The position numbers were made by a program, and so were the translations under genes. DNA of 64,000 bases from Astrocystis sublimbata. Its lineage: Eukaryota; Ascomycota; Sordariomycetes; Xylariales; Xylariaceae. Below are positions 1 through 12,375 of the stretch, piece by piece (position 1 is the stretch's first letter; every line of letters begins with the position of its first letter). The stretch lies in the NCBI GenBank assembly GCA_022453515.1, contig JAJNNY010000025.1:434001-498000 (forward strand). Direction: 5' to 3'. The notes under the pieces are model-generated. The model had not been told where the DNA came from. It worked only from the letters and a program-made list of their open reading frames with translations, and did not search any database.

Positions 1-379
1 GTACCAGGTGCCATTGGAATTGGATATTGGGGGTTGGGGGTCGGTCGGCGAGGGTGGGCTTGCTTTTGTCTAGCGGAATCATCTTGCAGTGCGGTGACTG
101 TGGTGACTGCAGTGCATGCATTCAACTTACCCGCCGGCCAATGCGCGTCCGGGGCGCATTGCCGATGCAGGCTTCGAAGCGACCCTCGGTTGTTTTGGTT
201 TCTCTATCACTCACCATCTGTGACCCTGGCCTGGCATTGGATATGAAGCCTTTCCTCAATTGCACCCGTGCCTCTTTCTCCTATTAACCGTTGCTCTTTC
301 GCTATTGACACAGTCGTCGTCGTTGTTGTTGTTGTCGTTGTCGTCCTTGTCCACCTTACCGCCATCGTAAGCTGACACC
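1..379. other. 5' flank of the carboxylesterase gene
   Basis: No gene is supported here. The stretch is the probable promoter and leader of the carboxylesterase that starts at 380. It ends in a GTC/GTT-rich trinucleotide run (about 313-352), and the start codon has a CACC context. Short overlapping frames (27-287, 34-246) have no recognisable content. Confidence 0.5.
313..352. repeat. GTC/GTT trinucleotide repeat in the leader
   Basis: Imperfect tandem GTC/GTT triplets sit about 30 bases before the carboxylesterase start codon. This is probably a simple-sequence tract in the 5' untranslated leader with no coding role. Confidence 0.7.
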
Positions 380-2292
380 ATGAAACAGAAAACAAGCACC
401 CTCACATTAAATCAGGGCAAATATGTCGGCCAGGTCCTTGGTCCCAGCCCTTCATCACCCCGCCCTGTCCAGGTCTACTTGGGCATCCCTTATGCCCAAA
501 CCACGGCAGGAAACAACCGCTTCCGACCGCCGCAGATGCTCGAGACCGCCCACTCCGACAAGACCTACCATGCCCTGAAGCTGGGCCAGATCTGCCCTCA
601 GGCCAAGCCCGATAGGCCCGGGCATGGCGAGAATTGCCTCAATGCCAACATCTACCGCCCACACTTTGGCGACGATGCCGAGGAGATCGCCAAGGAGGAG
701 GAGCGCCTCGGCGTGAACAGCACCAAGCTGCCCGTTGTCGTCTACGTCCATGGCGGTGGTTTCAACATGGGCGCCGGCAAGGAAAGGAACATGGCTAGTT
801 TTGCCGCCTTTGCCGACTCGCCCATCATCGGCATCAGCTTCAACTACCGTGTCGGTCCTCTTGGTTTCCTGCCGAGTGCCATAACCGCCAAGCAAGGTCT
901 GCTGAACCTTGGCTTGAAGGACCAGCAGTTCTTCTTGGAATGGATGAGGAATAACCTCCCCGCAATCGGTGGCGATCCCGAGAACGTCACACTCATGGGA
1001 TTGAGTGCAGGCTCTCATTCGGTAAGACCTACGAGCCTTTCTTTTACCAAACTGTCCCATATGCCCGTGTTTCATCTACAAAGAAGCTCTCCTGCTAACC
1101 AAACAAACAGATTGGACATCAACTCATATCCTACTCACCTGCAAATAAACTCAACAAGAAGCCCCCTCCATTCCAGAAGGCCATAATAGAATCAGGTGGC
1201 TCAACAGCGCGAGCCACATTCGTCCCAGACCACCCACTCCACGAGGAGCAATTCCAAGAATTCTTGTCCAAGGTTGGCATCATGGAGGTCATGGACGAAG
1301 ACAAGCTCTTCGACAAGCTGCGCGAAATACCCTACAACACTATAGTATCCGCGCAGCAAGCGATGTGGCGGACATGGGCAGACACCCTCCGCTGGCCATT
1401 TCAGCCCGTCATCGACGGGCCCGGGGGCGTGATTCCGGACCTTCCTGTCAACTCATGGAAGAAGGGCAACGTACTCCGGATCCCCATCCTGACAGGCTTC
1501 AACACCAACGAAGGTGCCACCTTCGTACCCGAGCACGAGAATGAGTCGTCGGCCGTGCGTGTTCTCATGAAGTCCATCATCCCTGCGCTCAATGAGACCG
1601 ACCTCACCGACCTTGACGAGCTGTACCCCAGCCCGAGCACGACGAACGGCACGGAGCTGTACGCCAAGACGACCCAGTCCAAGCGTTTCGGTACCGAGTT
1701 CTGGCGCCTCGATGACGCCTACGCACACTACGCCTATATCTGCCCCGTGCTACAGACGGCGACGCTCGCCTCATCCTTTGAGGACGCCGCTCCGATATAT
1801 GTATACCACTACGCGCCCAGGTCGTCCTCTTTCGGCGCTGCTGACCACGCTGACGAGGGTCCCATTGTGACGCACGATATGAGCAGCATCGGAAAGCATC
1901 CCGGCCTGATTGCCGTCGCGGACGCCATGACGGGCGCCTGGACGCGGTTCGCCGCCACGGGGAACCCGAACAAATCCCAGAACGGCGACGAGAGCGCTTT
2001 CAAGTGGCCGCGGTACTTCAGCCCCTTTGACGAGGGGGATGCTGACTCGGACGACGATGACGCGGGCAGGCTCGCGCTTTTCGGCGAGGGCAACGACGAG
2101 CGTATGGGCAAGAATGACAAGGGCACCCCTGTACAGGATATCGCGCTCACCACGCGCGAGAAGAGCCAGTGCAAGTATTGGTGGCCCCGCGTTGTGCTCA
2201 GTGAGGGCTGGGGCAATGGCTCGACGAGCAGGACGTCGAAGGCGACGAGTAGAAAGGACACGGGCAGCGCAAAGATCAAGTCGAAGCTATAA
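380..2292 (+). CDS. Type-B carboxylesterase/lipase, probably intracellular
   Basis: Two exons (380-1021, 1111-2292) joined by an 89-bp phase-0 intron with a GTAAGA donor, a GCTAAC branch site and an ACAG end give 607 residues. The product is an alpha/beta-hydrolase-fold serine esterase hydrolysing carboxylic esters. Visible landmarks are the N-terminal GIPYAQ segment of type-B esterases, the oxyanion-hole region YVHGGGF, and the nucleophile elbow GLSAGS (Ser209, immediately before the intron). The probable acid is Glu348 in GFNTNEGATF and the probable histidine is His460 in AADHADEG. The elbow reads GLSAG where GESAG is common. No signal peptide is visible, since the N-terminus is polar, whereas many fungal members are secreted; cytosolic location is therefore inferred. 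The acidic tail near residues 510-530 is low complexity. The natural substrate cannot be deduced. Confidence 0.9.
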
Positions 2293-5233
2293 ATGAAAGC
2301 TTTCGATGACGGTCTAATGATGACAGAAAGAAAGAGAGTTTTTGGTTTCTGAGCGTGCGAGCGAAAAACATTCTTTGGACCAAGAATAACAGCGAATGAC
2401 CGGAATGTCGGGAGCGGCAGTTTGGTCATGCCGATAGCATGATATATGATATACACACAGGGAAAGCGTCGTGATGATGGGGTGTTGAGCACTTCACGTC
2501 CATCATGTCACGTCACGTCGACGAAGCTACAAAGCAAGGCAAAGAACTCGAGTGAGGAGGGAGACGTCCAGAAGGCGTCTTTTGACTAACCTCTTCGGCA
2601 ACCGTATCGTCGGATTAGTTGCCTATGCGCCTTGTGGAAGGATCCTTCCTTCCGCAACTGTATATACACGATACCCATCTCAAGCCGAGGGCAAGGATAA
2701 TAAATCAGGCATGCTTGAGGGTTCCAGTCCGGGAATACGCTTTCACGTATGTGGGAGCTGGGATGTATGTATATATAGATCGAAGAGCTTGATTTTGGAA
2801 AGCTGGATGGAATTGAATTGTATATATAGACAGAGAGACATGCACAGAGGTCCAGAGACATGGACACGAACAGACAGAGAGACGGTGGCTACGCCAATGA
2901 CTGCGTTGCACCATGAGTTAGCGAAAGAAAGAAATGAGCATTTACATATCGCTATTGATTCCAACTATACTGCATGTGCCACTTGAATCTTTTCCTGAAA
3001 TATATATGTACTACAGGATTTGACGTAGCGAAATATAATAAGACCGACTGTAAACAGATGGCATGTAAATTGTAGATACAGCATGCACTTTGTTTGGGTC
3101 GTGGCTTGTAAAGAGCAACTTTGAAAATATTCTTCAAAATATTCTTGAAAACGTATCTTCCTAACTCATATCCCCATTCTCTTCATCAATGGTTCCAAGA
3201 TCAGGACTAACTAAGTACTAAATTATTAAAACCACACCCGAGGCTAAATACTCTCTCGCCAAGGGTCAAGATCGCAAAAGTCAGAACGGGCCACGTCACA
3301 TGTATATGATGAGACTTATGGACACTGCGTTTGTTGTCTTTCACAAACAACTCGTAGCAGGACAGGTGAGTACAGGGTGTGGCATCCCTTCCAACAGCAG
3401 ACAGATACTACAATATAAAAACAACCTCCAATGGGGCTGTTCGGATATGTCAGATCGGATGTACATCAGATTGGCACGAGGTTATAGTATCGACGATCAA
3501 GAGAGTATAACTGCTGCTTTCATAGGTCCTCGGACTCCCCGAGGCAGCCCGGTGGTGAAGCAGCATGTATGAGGATGGCTGAAGGAGAACCTAGATATAT
3601 AAACATTGTAGGGGAGGATATTTGATGCGCATACATGTCTAGGCAAATTGATGTAGTCTTATTTTATTATCATTGGCTCTGTTCCCCTTTTGGTTGAATA
3701 TGTATATACGTATTTAGCCCAGCCATCAATATATGAGCATGCAAATAGAGGTTGTGCGGGAGCAAATCGTCTGGACTTCTTTCTTATTGAGCAGTGAGGC
3801 ACAGGTTATCATGCCGTGATAGAGGAGTAGTTTAACTGGGTGGGAAGCTAGAATGATATTAACTATCGTCATACCGACATTTGGGGCAGAGAAAGGTCAA
3901 GTACATACCGTACTATGAGAAACAGTACAAACAAGATCTCTCAATTCGAGCAGTTCCAGTCAACCAGTATATCCTATGATGATGGGTATCGTAAGTTACA
4001 TCTTCGCAGGTACCGAGAGTTGTAACAACTAACTGAGGTCTGTAATTCATACATCTGTCGCTACATTATGCTAACACATCAATGGTCACGCCAATCCCCT
4101 TGTCAATAGTGTCCCTTTAGTATCACTTCGCAATTATTCCTACGATGGTGCAGCAAGCAAGCACCTTCCCTAATGCTACCGCCGCCGCTGCCGCCGCCCC
4201 CTTCATTTCCTGCTTCCTTCTCTCTAATTTGACGATAGAGACTAGAAGCTGAACGAGAAGAATGAGCGGCATCCCTGGTCAAAAGTCAATCTCCATAGGA
4301 TGAGAAACAGTCAAGATGATGGGTTGGTTATAGGAGTTTCTTGTAAGTGAATAAGTACGTGGACGAGAGACCAATGAACATGACATAACACGGCACGGCA
4401 CGACATATCATGGCTGAAGTGGCCAGCGAAGTTGAGAAAATGACAGCGGGTGAAGCCAGCAACAGAGCAAGTGTCTATGTTGTTACAAACAAAAAGACGA
4501 ATAGCTACGCAGCGATGGGGGAGTTGGCATGCCTGGCAACAGTCAAGTGCTATTGGACATAAAATTGATGATACCTGCTTAAATGAGTTCATGTATTTGA
4601 GAAGTTTTATATTGTTATGTACAAGTAGGTAGCCATGGTAGGTTACAGTTTGGCAAATGGCGGACAATATTTGAACACCATCTTCCTCATTTCAAAACAT
4701 CCGCCCGACTCTCCCACCCGCGCAAATCCAACTTCTAACCCACACCCAACCCAAAAAATACAATGCCCAACAACATTTTCCATTTCCCCATAAAATAGTC
4801 AAGACAGAAAAAGAATATATTAGAGTGCGTGGTGTGGTAGTTTCAGATGTTATGCTCTGAACTAACAAGACATGATGCCGAATATGTACTGTAAATACCA
4901 AGAACGAAGTTGTTCTCTTATTTGGACCAACGTCCAATCACAGATGGTCATGAAGATATGGAGCCGTTACGTAAAAAGGAATATGGTAGCATGAGTAGAC
5001 CTCGGGAGGGCCGTACGATTATGGGGAGCCGGACATAGCTCTTGGATGACGGGCCGCCAAGTAAACATCGCGGTTCTATGTGCAATGGCGCGGGGAGCGC
5101 TGAAGAATCAATTCGAAAGCAAAGTCAAGAGATTGGGTATCAGTTGATGTGACACGCGCAGGCGTGCATTTGGCAGTTCTTGCCATTCTGGGATTCTTTT
5201 CGCTGAAGTAATTGCAGGCCAAGAACGGTGCCG
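2293..5233. other. Gene-poor intergenic stretch
   Basis: About 2.9 kb between two genes that converge on it (carboxylesterase +, Mid2-like protein -). The frames present (for example 2552-2986, 4311-4667) are short, lack recognisable domains and have no convincing introns. The DNA is moderately AT-rich with scattered TATATA runs. It must include both 3' untranslated regions. Confidence 0.5.
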
Positions 5234-6568
5234 TTAGAAGTTTTGAGAGATGCCAGCACTTTGTTGAGGATACGCGGCAGGGTTTTCAATCCGCGTGTTG
5301 CGCCGGGCGGGATTGTCACGGATAACGGGATGGACCTGGCCGTTGTTGGGGTTGTCCGTGTAAGGGTCACTGTATGGGTTGCTAGATCCATACTGGTCAT
5401 AATAAGCAGGACCTCCGTAGCCCGGGTTTTCGCCAGAACCATCGGATCGCCCTGCTGCACTATAAGAAGATGAAGCATTGGAAGGCCCGCGATGGACGTT
5501 GCCGCGATTGTCGGCCGAATTGGGACCCATGGCACCAAGAATCTCGCCCTCGGGTGTTCGTGATCCGTCGCTCATTAAGGGTTCGCCTGATCTCGTGTCA
5601 GAAAAGTTTCCAAGGGGTGGTGAGTTTCCGTCGGAATAAGCCGCACCTGCTCCTGACATGGTAGTTGAGGCCTTGCGGCCTGTCGAACCTCCAAGTGTAG
5701 TTGATCCCCATCCACGGTAACCGGAAGAGCCGTCCTCCTTCATCTCATATGCGCCAGCGCCGCCAACGGCAGGAAGGGTAGGATCATTTGGGTTGTAAGC
5801 ATAGTCTTCCACTTCTTTTCTTCTTTCTTCCTCGGCATGCATGCGTTGTTTACGCCTTCTCCAGAAAAACAGGCCGGCGACAATCAGCAAAGCTACACCC
5901 ACAACGGGGATAACCACAGCGACAGCGATTGTGCTACTTTGGTCTAAACCACCCTTAGAATCATTTTGATTTCCCGTGTTCAAGGTTGGAGTGCCGGTTG
6001 CAGAGCTACTGGTGGCAGTAGCAGCATTGCCAGGCCGAGTTGCGATCGAAGTGATCACAACGATCTCCGTGGAGCTCCCGCGGACAATGGTACTCGAGGT
6101 GGTGATGGGTGTGGTCGTTGGGTCGTCTGTGGTGGTAGGGGGCGGGGACGACGAGGATGTGGGCGTTTGTGATGATGTTTCCGAAGTTTCCGAGGTCTCC
6201 GTTGATGAAGGCTCATCACTAGTCGAGGTTGGGGTGGGAGTTGAAGAGCTGCTTGGTTCGGGGGTTGAAGACGTTGTGGATATAGTAGTAGTAGATGTGA
6301 TCTTAGTCGACTCGGGTGGCGTTGTAGTGGATGAGGGTGGTTCCTCGGTTGACGAAGTTGTAGATTCAGGCGGCGCTGCTGACGACGAACTGCTGGTAGG
6401 CGTGGTTTCAGCAGGCACATCGCTGCTAGACTCGGTAGGTGTGGCCTCGGCCGACGACGACGACGGAACGTCGACGGGCGACGACGTGTCACTGGGAGGT
6501 GCCGACATGCTGGCTTGACGCTTTTCTGCCACAGTGAACGTCAAGCGTCGGCGCCTGGGTGAGGCCAT
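5234..6568 (-). CDS. Ser/Thr-rich single-pass membrane protein, Mid2/Wsc-like
   Basis: A single exon gives 444 residues from the ATG at 6568. The frame stays open upstream to 6697, so a longer start is possible. Residues about 20-210 are a Ser/Thr/Pro/Glu-rich region of the kind that is heavily O-mannosylated. One transmembrane helix follows (about 212-236, ending FFWRRRKQR). The cytosolic tail of about 200 residues is rich in Gly, Ser, Asn and Tyr and carries PYSDPYTD-like repeats. This architecture matches fungal cell-wall stress sensors of the Mid2/Wsc type, which signal wall damage to the PKC pathway. No Wsc cysteine domain is present and no N-terminal signal peptide is seen, because the N-terminus is basic (SPRRRR). 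It could therefore be a signal-anchor protein, or a short upstream exon could have been missed. The function is inferred from architecture only. Confidence 0.75.
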   Translation of the reverse strand: MASPRRRRLTFTVAEKRQASMSAPPSDTSSPVDVPSSSSAEATPTESSSDVPAETTPTSSSSSAAPPESTTSSTEEPPSSTTTPPESTKITSTTTISTTSSTPEPSSSSTPTPTSTSDEPSSTETSETSETSSQTPTSSSSPPPTTTDDPTTTPITTSSTIVRGSSTEIVVITSIATRPGNAATATSSSATGTPTLNTGNQNDSKGGLDQSSTIAVAVVIPVVGVALLIVAGLFFWRRRKQRMHAEEERRKEVEDYAYNPNDPTLPAVGGAGAYEMKEDGSSGYRGWGSTTLGGSTGRKASTTMSGAGAAYSDGNSPPLGNFSDTRSGEPLMSDGSRTPEGEILGAMGPNSADNRGNVHRGPSNASSSYSAAGRSDGSGENPGYGGPAYYDQYGSSNPYSDPYTDNPNNGQVHPVIRDNPARRNTRIENPAAYPQQSAGISQNF

Positions 6569-9500
6569 CTTGTTAGCACAAGAAGTACCAGTGTACCAGT
6601 TGTTGGGTAGGCGGCCCAATGAGTGATGGGGGATATAAACAGATGTAGTTGAAAACCCGTAGGCGTACAGTACAGTAGCCGGATACAGAGGGTGCAAAGG
6701 ATGTATGTGCGCAAGAACGGGGAAGATCTGTATTGAGCAGAGGCGGGTCAGGCTGTAAGACGAGCTAAGATGCTAAGGTGTATGGATATACAGAATTACG
6801 GAGCGGGTGGCGTTGGTGTGGTGGGTAGGTAGGTAGTTTGGCAGAGACAAGGTCGCATCATACCTTGTTTGAGGGAGGGAGTGGACCCGGCGGACGGGAA
6901 CGGCTTGTTTGCCAGTGGATGAAGAGATGCACAATCGAGGGTTTCAAGGGGAGTGATGTGATGTGGACAGACACGATCGGGCGGGCGAGTGACGCGACCG
7001 AAGATGAAGGACAGGACAGGACGGGACGGGACGAGACGAGACGAGACGGGGCAGGATGAGATAAGATGAAGATGAGGCTATGGGAAGCAGCCCAGATCCA
7101 GATCGTAAGTCGGAAAATAAGAACAAAATTGCCAAGTGACCAAATGACCTACCAGAGAGAACGAGAACTGCTTCTCAAATTCATAAGTCGTGATCTGGGT
7201 AGAGGCAGGCTGTCGCGAAGGGGTTGTTGCAACAACGGCACACAGCGCGATGCTCAATGAATAGAGAATGAGTGAGTGAGCGAGCAGCAGCGAGGGCTCA
7301 AACTTCAGGCAATTAGTTAGTTGAGCAGCTGCGCCCAGACGACCCAAGCAAGCCTAGTGCAGCGTGTAACATGCGCAATACGCCGTCGAGCTGTATCGTG
7401 GCGGAGCCCCCAAATCTCGTGTTTCTGGCTGTTCCTGTTCAGGCCTGTTCTCGCCTGTTGTGGTGTCGCTCGGGCCGGGTTTGCTAGCGCTCAAAGGACG
7501 AGACCAAGGATGGGCAGAAGATGAGCACAGCAGGCGAGGCAGGATGGCACACAATGAGATGACACAGTCGTGACAGTTGGGGCTTGGGCGATAAGGTCAG
7601 GTGGCAATTGGACCAATACGAGTACAACAAAGCTGACGATACCTACGAGTTGGGTGCTCGTCCAGTAGCTGAAAATAAAATAAAGGCGCGAACGGTGGGA
7701 AGGAGAGGGAGAAGAAGTCGCCGTACTGTGAGGGAGATCGAGCTGCGCTGGGAATGACCTTGTGCCCAGGTGGGTTTGTGTCCTGTAGGATGAGCTACTG
7801 GGGATGACCCTGTGCCGCAGGTGGGATGAGGTCAGCCAGCTCGGCAGTACCCAGAAGTAACCTCTCGCCGTGGGCTGCTCGGGTCTGTACCTGAGAAGGT
7901 ACCTACTTTTACTGGAAGTAGGGCACCTCTACTCAAGCTAGCAGCGAGGCCTCAAGGGTCTTCTTACAGGGCAGCACCTACCTAAGTACCTGAGCCAATC
8001 CATCTTCGATTGCGTAAAATTTGCCCCGATCAGATTCGGTTAGATCCCCTTCACGACCCCACTGAGGCACTGACGGCCTGCCACGCTGGCTCCACTGTTC
8101 GTTTTGCTACCTTTATAACCAGGGCCTGCGGGGCTTGGGCCAGGAATAGGCGCGCCACGCCAGCACGGCTGTCCCGGCGCGCACGCAGCAATGCCATTGG
8201 ACCGTCAGCCACTCTGTCTCCGCTGCTTGCATGGCACTCCCCGCTGCGTGCCAGACGGCAAAGGCCCGCCAGACATGGCCGCGATGGCTTAGACAGGCCG
8301 GGAGCAGCCTTGGCCAGATGCAAACGAATCGACAATGCAGCACCTCGCAGCACTGAAGAGGGTAGCATTACCGGTCTAGGCAGGTGTCATCAGAGAGCCG
8401 AGACGACCGCCGAGCACGACCACTGAGGCGCGAGATGACATCGTTGCGACCCTTTCGAACCGTTCATGCCACCACTTATTACCCAGGCCAGCCAGGCTTG
8501 CCACTCGCCAGGCCACCTACATATATGTAGGTACGTAGATATAGTAAGTATAGTATTGACAGTTCTCGTTCTCTCTCAGCACCTCAAGGACCAGGTTCCC
8601 ATTCCTGCCCGCCCACACGTGCAAGGACTGTCTTTCCAACCACCACTGACGTATGCGTCCTCGTGTATCCGTATCCGTTGCACATGAAACGACAGAGAGC
8701 ATGATGTTACCGGATTGCCATGGCGCCTAAAACACCACCTCACCATCGGCTGCATCCATCAATGTACAAGAGCCGCCGTTCCCGTTGTGTTTGGTGAAGG
8801 GTCTTGTAGCCATGGCTTACCGCCAGTGATACAGAGTGTTCACCACCCAATATGTTGCATATACTTCCTCGAGAATGAAGACATCAGCGTCAGGCGCCTA
8901 AGGCTCCTCCCCGATCCTGCCAGATTTAGCTACTATCTTCTTCTGGGTGAAACGCTCGAATGAGCTAGTTGGCGATCATGACATCCTGAACCTGGGCACT
9001 TTCGGATGGCTGGAACATGTAGTCTATTCGTACGAGTAGGTGAGCTTTGTGCCTCTCTACCTGTTAGGTAGCCCCGCGCAGTATACTCGTAATGCGCGGC
9101 TAAGCACATCAAAATGATCAACCTCGTCAACCAACCTCCGTAGTGCTCACTGCTCAATATTATTCTGGGTCAATCAAAGAGCGTGGTGTCGAGCTTAGCT
9201 AACCAATCGCCAGTCTCTCTGAAACCAGGGGACTATGAGTAGGCTCGCCGTGACGTTACGGTGTGATTCGGCAACTCTGTAAATGCACAGTGGCTGCCCA
9301 TTAGAAGGACGGCAGACAAACTTAAATGTCACAAAGATGCTGCCTGCGACATATTTATAGATATATTCCTTCCTCACCATGAAAGGGGAGAAAATTATGT
9401 TTCTATCCAGCTCAATATCAGATCATTCAAACTATTATGGAAAATAAGGCACGAGGCCCTGGAAACCCAATCAATCAGTTGTTCTCCAGCCGAGACATAC

Positions 9501-9640
9501 TCTCAGCTCTCACACACACCAGTTGCTTTGCCAAGTATTTAAACAGCCACATAATAGGCAAATTGTTATCTGAGAAGATTTAAGACATAGTTGCAAGGGA
9601 CTATTGCTTGTTGGCTTTCTTTTGTAGAAGCGAATTAGTT
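6569..9640. other. Intergenic region upstream of the Mid2-like gene
   Basis: No convincing gene. The first 1.5 kb holds simple tracts: GTAGGTAGGTAG near 6825 and a GACGG/GACGA pentamer run at about 7018-7046. Copies of the TACCTA-type motif lie near 7899-7906 and 7976-7992. Frames such as 8010-8426 are GC-rich, with no domain and a near-equal frame on the other strand. Confidence 0.45.
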
Positions 9641-10040
9641 ATGCGAGGGACCTGGAATAGTGCATCTGCCATGGATAGTTGCAGATGTGCTCAAAGTATA
9701 AACAAATCCAGCGCTCTACGTATAAAGCTTGCCGAATCGGTGGAGGCCCTCGAGGCCCTCCAAAGCCTGTTTGAATACATTCGTGAGTGTTTAGCCAAGA
9801 GCTGCGAGCTCGGCATGCTGCGCGACATGAACAACTCTATGTATATAACGAACTAACACACTTCGTTGTGACCGGTCAGTTTATTGCACTTGCCAGAGAT
9901 TCAGGAGACTCGCTAGACTCTTCACCGACAAGCTGCAAGAAACCTCAGAGGACTTTCGTCGTACTCTGAACACTGTCACCTCAGTGCAGGCACCAGGCCC
10001 GCTGCGGACGGGTTTTCCTACAAGTTGTGGACAAACTTAA
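9641..10040 (+). CDS. Candidate small spliced gene, unknown function
   Basis: Weak candidate. A frame from ATG 9641 (or 9671) to 9782 is followed by a strong GTGAGT donor. A CTAAC site lies near 9852 and a GGTCAG acceptor ends at 9879. The second exon, 9880-10040, keeps the frame and ends in TAA. The product would be 100 residues (90 from the inner ATG). It is mostly helix-forming, with two short amphipathic stretches rich in Leu, Glu and Arg. No domain is recognised. The surrounding DNA looks partly decayed, so this may be a relic of a longer gene or a chance frame. Confidence 0.3.
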
Positions 10041-12375
10041 AATATGTTGACAACGAAAGCGAGGAGCAATTACTCATGGTCTTCCGATATTAATTATGTT
10101 GACTTGATACTGTACCGACTATGTATATATACCTATCGAGCCTATCGCGACCTCTCCTCGTAAAATGAGTGAACCTAAACGTGCCTAAGTGAATCACCGA
10201 CCCATCCGACCACCTCGCCAGTGGACACTAGTGTGGTAGCTAATCGGTTCAACTTACCCCATTACGAGGAATCGAGGTTACCCGAGCCCAGCGATCTGCA
10301 ATCTTTCTCCAATTATCTTCGCGGTTGGAAAAACCGAGATGCTTGCCATTGCTTGGTGGTGCGTGGAGGGGCCCAATAAGTACTGTAAGCTGCAGGAAAT
10401 CTGGACCTACCAGAGCGCGGTACCAGCTTACCGAGGTCAAAGACAAAAACCGGGCAGGCCTTGCAATCCATATATATTCTTGGTTGGCATGTACTGGTAT
10501 GCTAGTTCGCAAACGGTGCCATGTGGTGAAACAAACGGCAATATCTACAGACGTAAGCTCACTTGGGATGAGCGAATCGAGCGAACGGTTTACTGACGAA
10601 CCTGGCAAGCGCATAGCGCTCAATGTCTCCTTCCGTTGGAGCTCCTTTTTTTCTTTTCTGAGGACGGAGGATTAGGTGCACAATACATACTAGTACGTGT
10701 CGCGTGCTCTTAAGACAGCAGACGATGAAAATCAGTCAGTGAATCCCCGGAACTTCCGTCCCTCTAAACAATAGCCCGGCCAGACTACGCGGCTCCCAGC
10801 TAGAGAGGCTAATAAGATCCACAATCTGCTTTACGAGGATACTAGGATATAATATGCTATTAAACCGCCAGGCCGCTAGAAGACTAATATTTGATATGCT
10901 CGTCACTTAAACCAACCAGGCTATGCTAATATATGGCCCGTGCTCCTCTTGTCTTTCTTTGATCATGACTAACAGTGGAAGAAACTCAGCGACAGGCGAT
11001 GATCAACTCGTATTGTCAGACAATCTGACAGCGCTCGAGAGACAGGTTGCACATCAACCGCAACATTAATACCACGTATGCTATCTGCTAGGTAATCGCG
11101 TTCGGGAAAGGGATCGTTGACATCATAACTCGCCGGGAGAAAATCTTTTAGATCTACTAGTAGCATAACGCAATCTTACGGATCAAAGCATGGTTTATTC
11201 CCCGGTCATAGTCGCCAAACTACCAGTCTGTTATTACCTCTCAACGAGAACGGGGGCCACCATCCGGTCAGGTATCGATCGCCAGCCACCATGTGCATGT
11301 CTGTGCATTGTCTGCATAGCACCTCGGCACCTTGGGATTACGATTGTTCAGCAGCCGCCCCTTATCGGCTCTGGATTAGGCAGACTGGCGTGGCTCCTTT
11401 TGCAGCTACCTGTACTAGTATTCTAGAACATCATATGTATGTTCAGTGCGTATATCGAATTGAATAATGACTTGCTTGATTGGTTTATGATGTAGAATGA
11501 AAGCCCAGGTATGGCAATGGCGATGTCGTAGCGACGGCATGAGTCCGGCATCCCGGGACCAACCGACACCAGATTTGAGACCGAAGGTGAGCCAAAGAGG
11601 AACAACTGGACAGCCGGCTGTACATACTTTTATGCAATCCGCTTCTCACCTGCGTCATAATTATCTGTAGCCACATCGACTAGAAATCATTGTTTGCCAT
11701 TCCACATACTGACTAACTAGGTCACTGGTATACTGCTTGTAACTTGTCAGGATATGAATTCTAGACTGCGGTATGCAAATTGGTAGTTGCTTTCTCAGTT
11801 AGCTCAATATGGAGAAAAACCAATGGGGTTGCTGCTTAATGGAAGCGTCACTAGAGGGGTCATTTGCTTCTTCGAACCGTCTTCTATCGAAAAGCGCAAC
11901 CCGCGGCGTAACATGGCAGGCAGCTAGCTATGATACAAGCAGAGAGGAAATTGTGTGAATGCCAGATAAGGATATTTGCTTGACGTTGAAATCCTTTCTT
12001 TCTATATACGCGACCGTGAGAAGCCCGCGATATCGTGACAAACACAACACCATGAGTTAGTGGGTGGTAAGCCGGATCGTAAACGGTGTCCATGGGATAA
12101 ATACACAACGCCTAACCCCAAATGTTCTGATAAAGGATGAGGAAGAGAAATATAAAATGGCATTAACAAATACAGTAGTATATCGAAAAGATCTGCCGGA
12201 CTGATTGGCAAGTGTTTCCGACAGATATGGACTCCAGAAGATAGCCAAATTTCCATCTATTATTCAACTCCCATACCATGATGTTTTTATATATATACCG
12301 CGTGTGACATCAAATGCGCTGGAAAATGGTGGAATGAATTGTCGTGCGTATCATGAAACGAAATAGAACTTCAAC
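10041..12375. other. AT-rich gene-poor region with probable repeat relic
   Basis: No intact gene seen. Around 10770-10960 one frame gives a peptide-like string broken by TAG, TAA and TGA at short intervals, with many TpA steps. This resembles the C-to-T decay that RIP leaves in fungal repeats. Frames at 10249-10623 (-) and 10325-10675 (+) overlap each other and have no known domain. No terminal repeats were found, so no element boundaries can be given. Confidence 0.35.

Noticed and set aside
455..1075. 206-residue minus-strand frame
   Set aside because: It lies antisense to carboxylesterase exon 1 and shows no domain.
5976..6518. 180-residue open frame on the plus strand
   Set aside because: It is the antisense of the Ser/Thr-rich region of the Mid2-like gene; repetitive Val/Asp/Gly content mirrors the TCG/TCT/ACC codons opposite.
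8010..8426. 138-residue plus-strand frame
   Set aside because: GC-rich, rich in Arg/Ala, matched by an equally open minus-strand frame, no domain and no splice structure.
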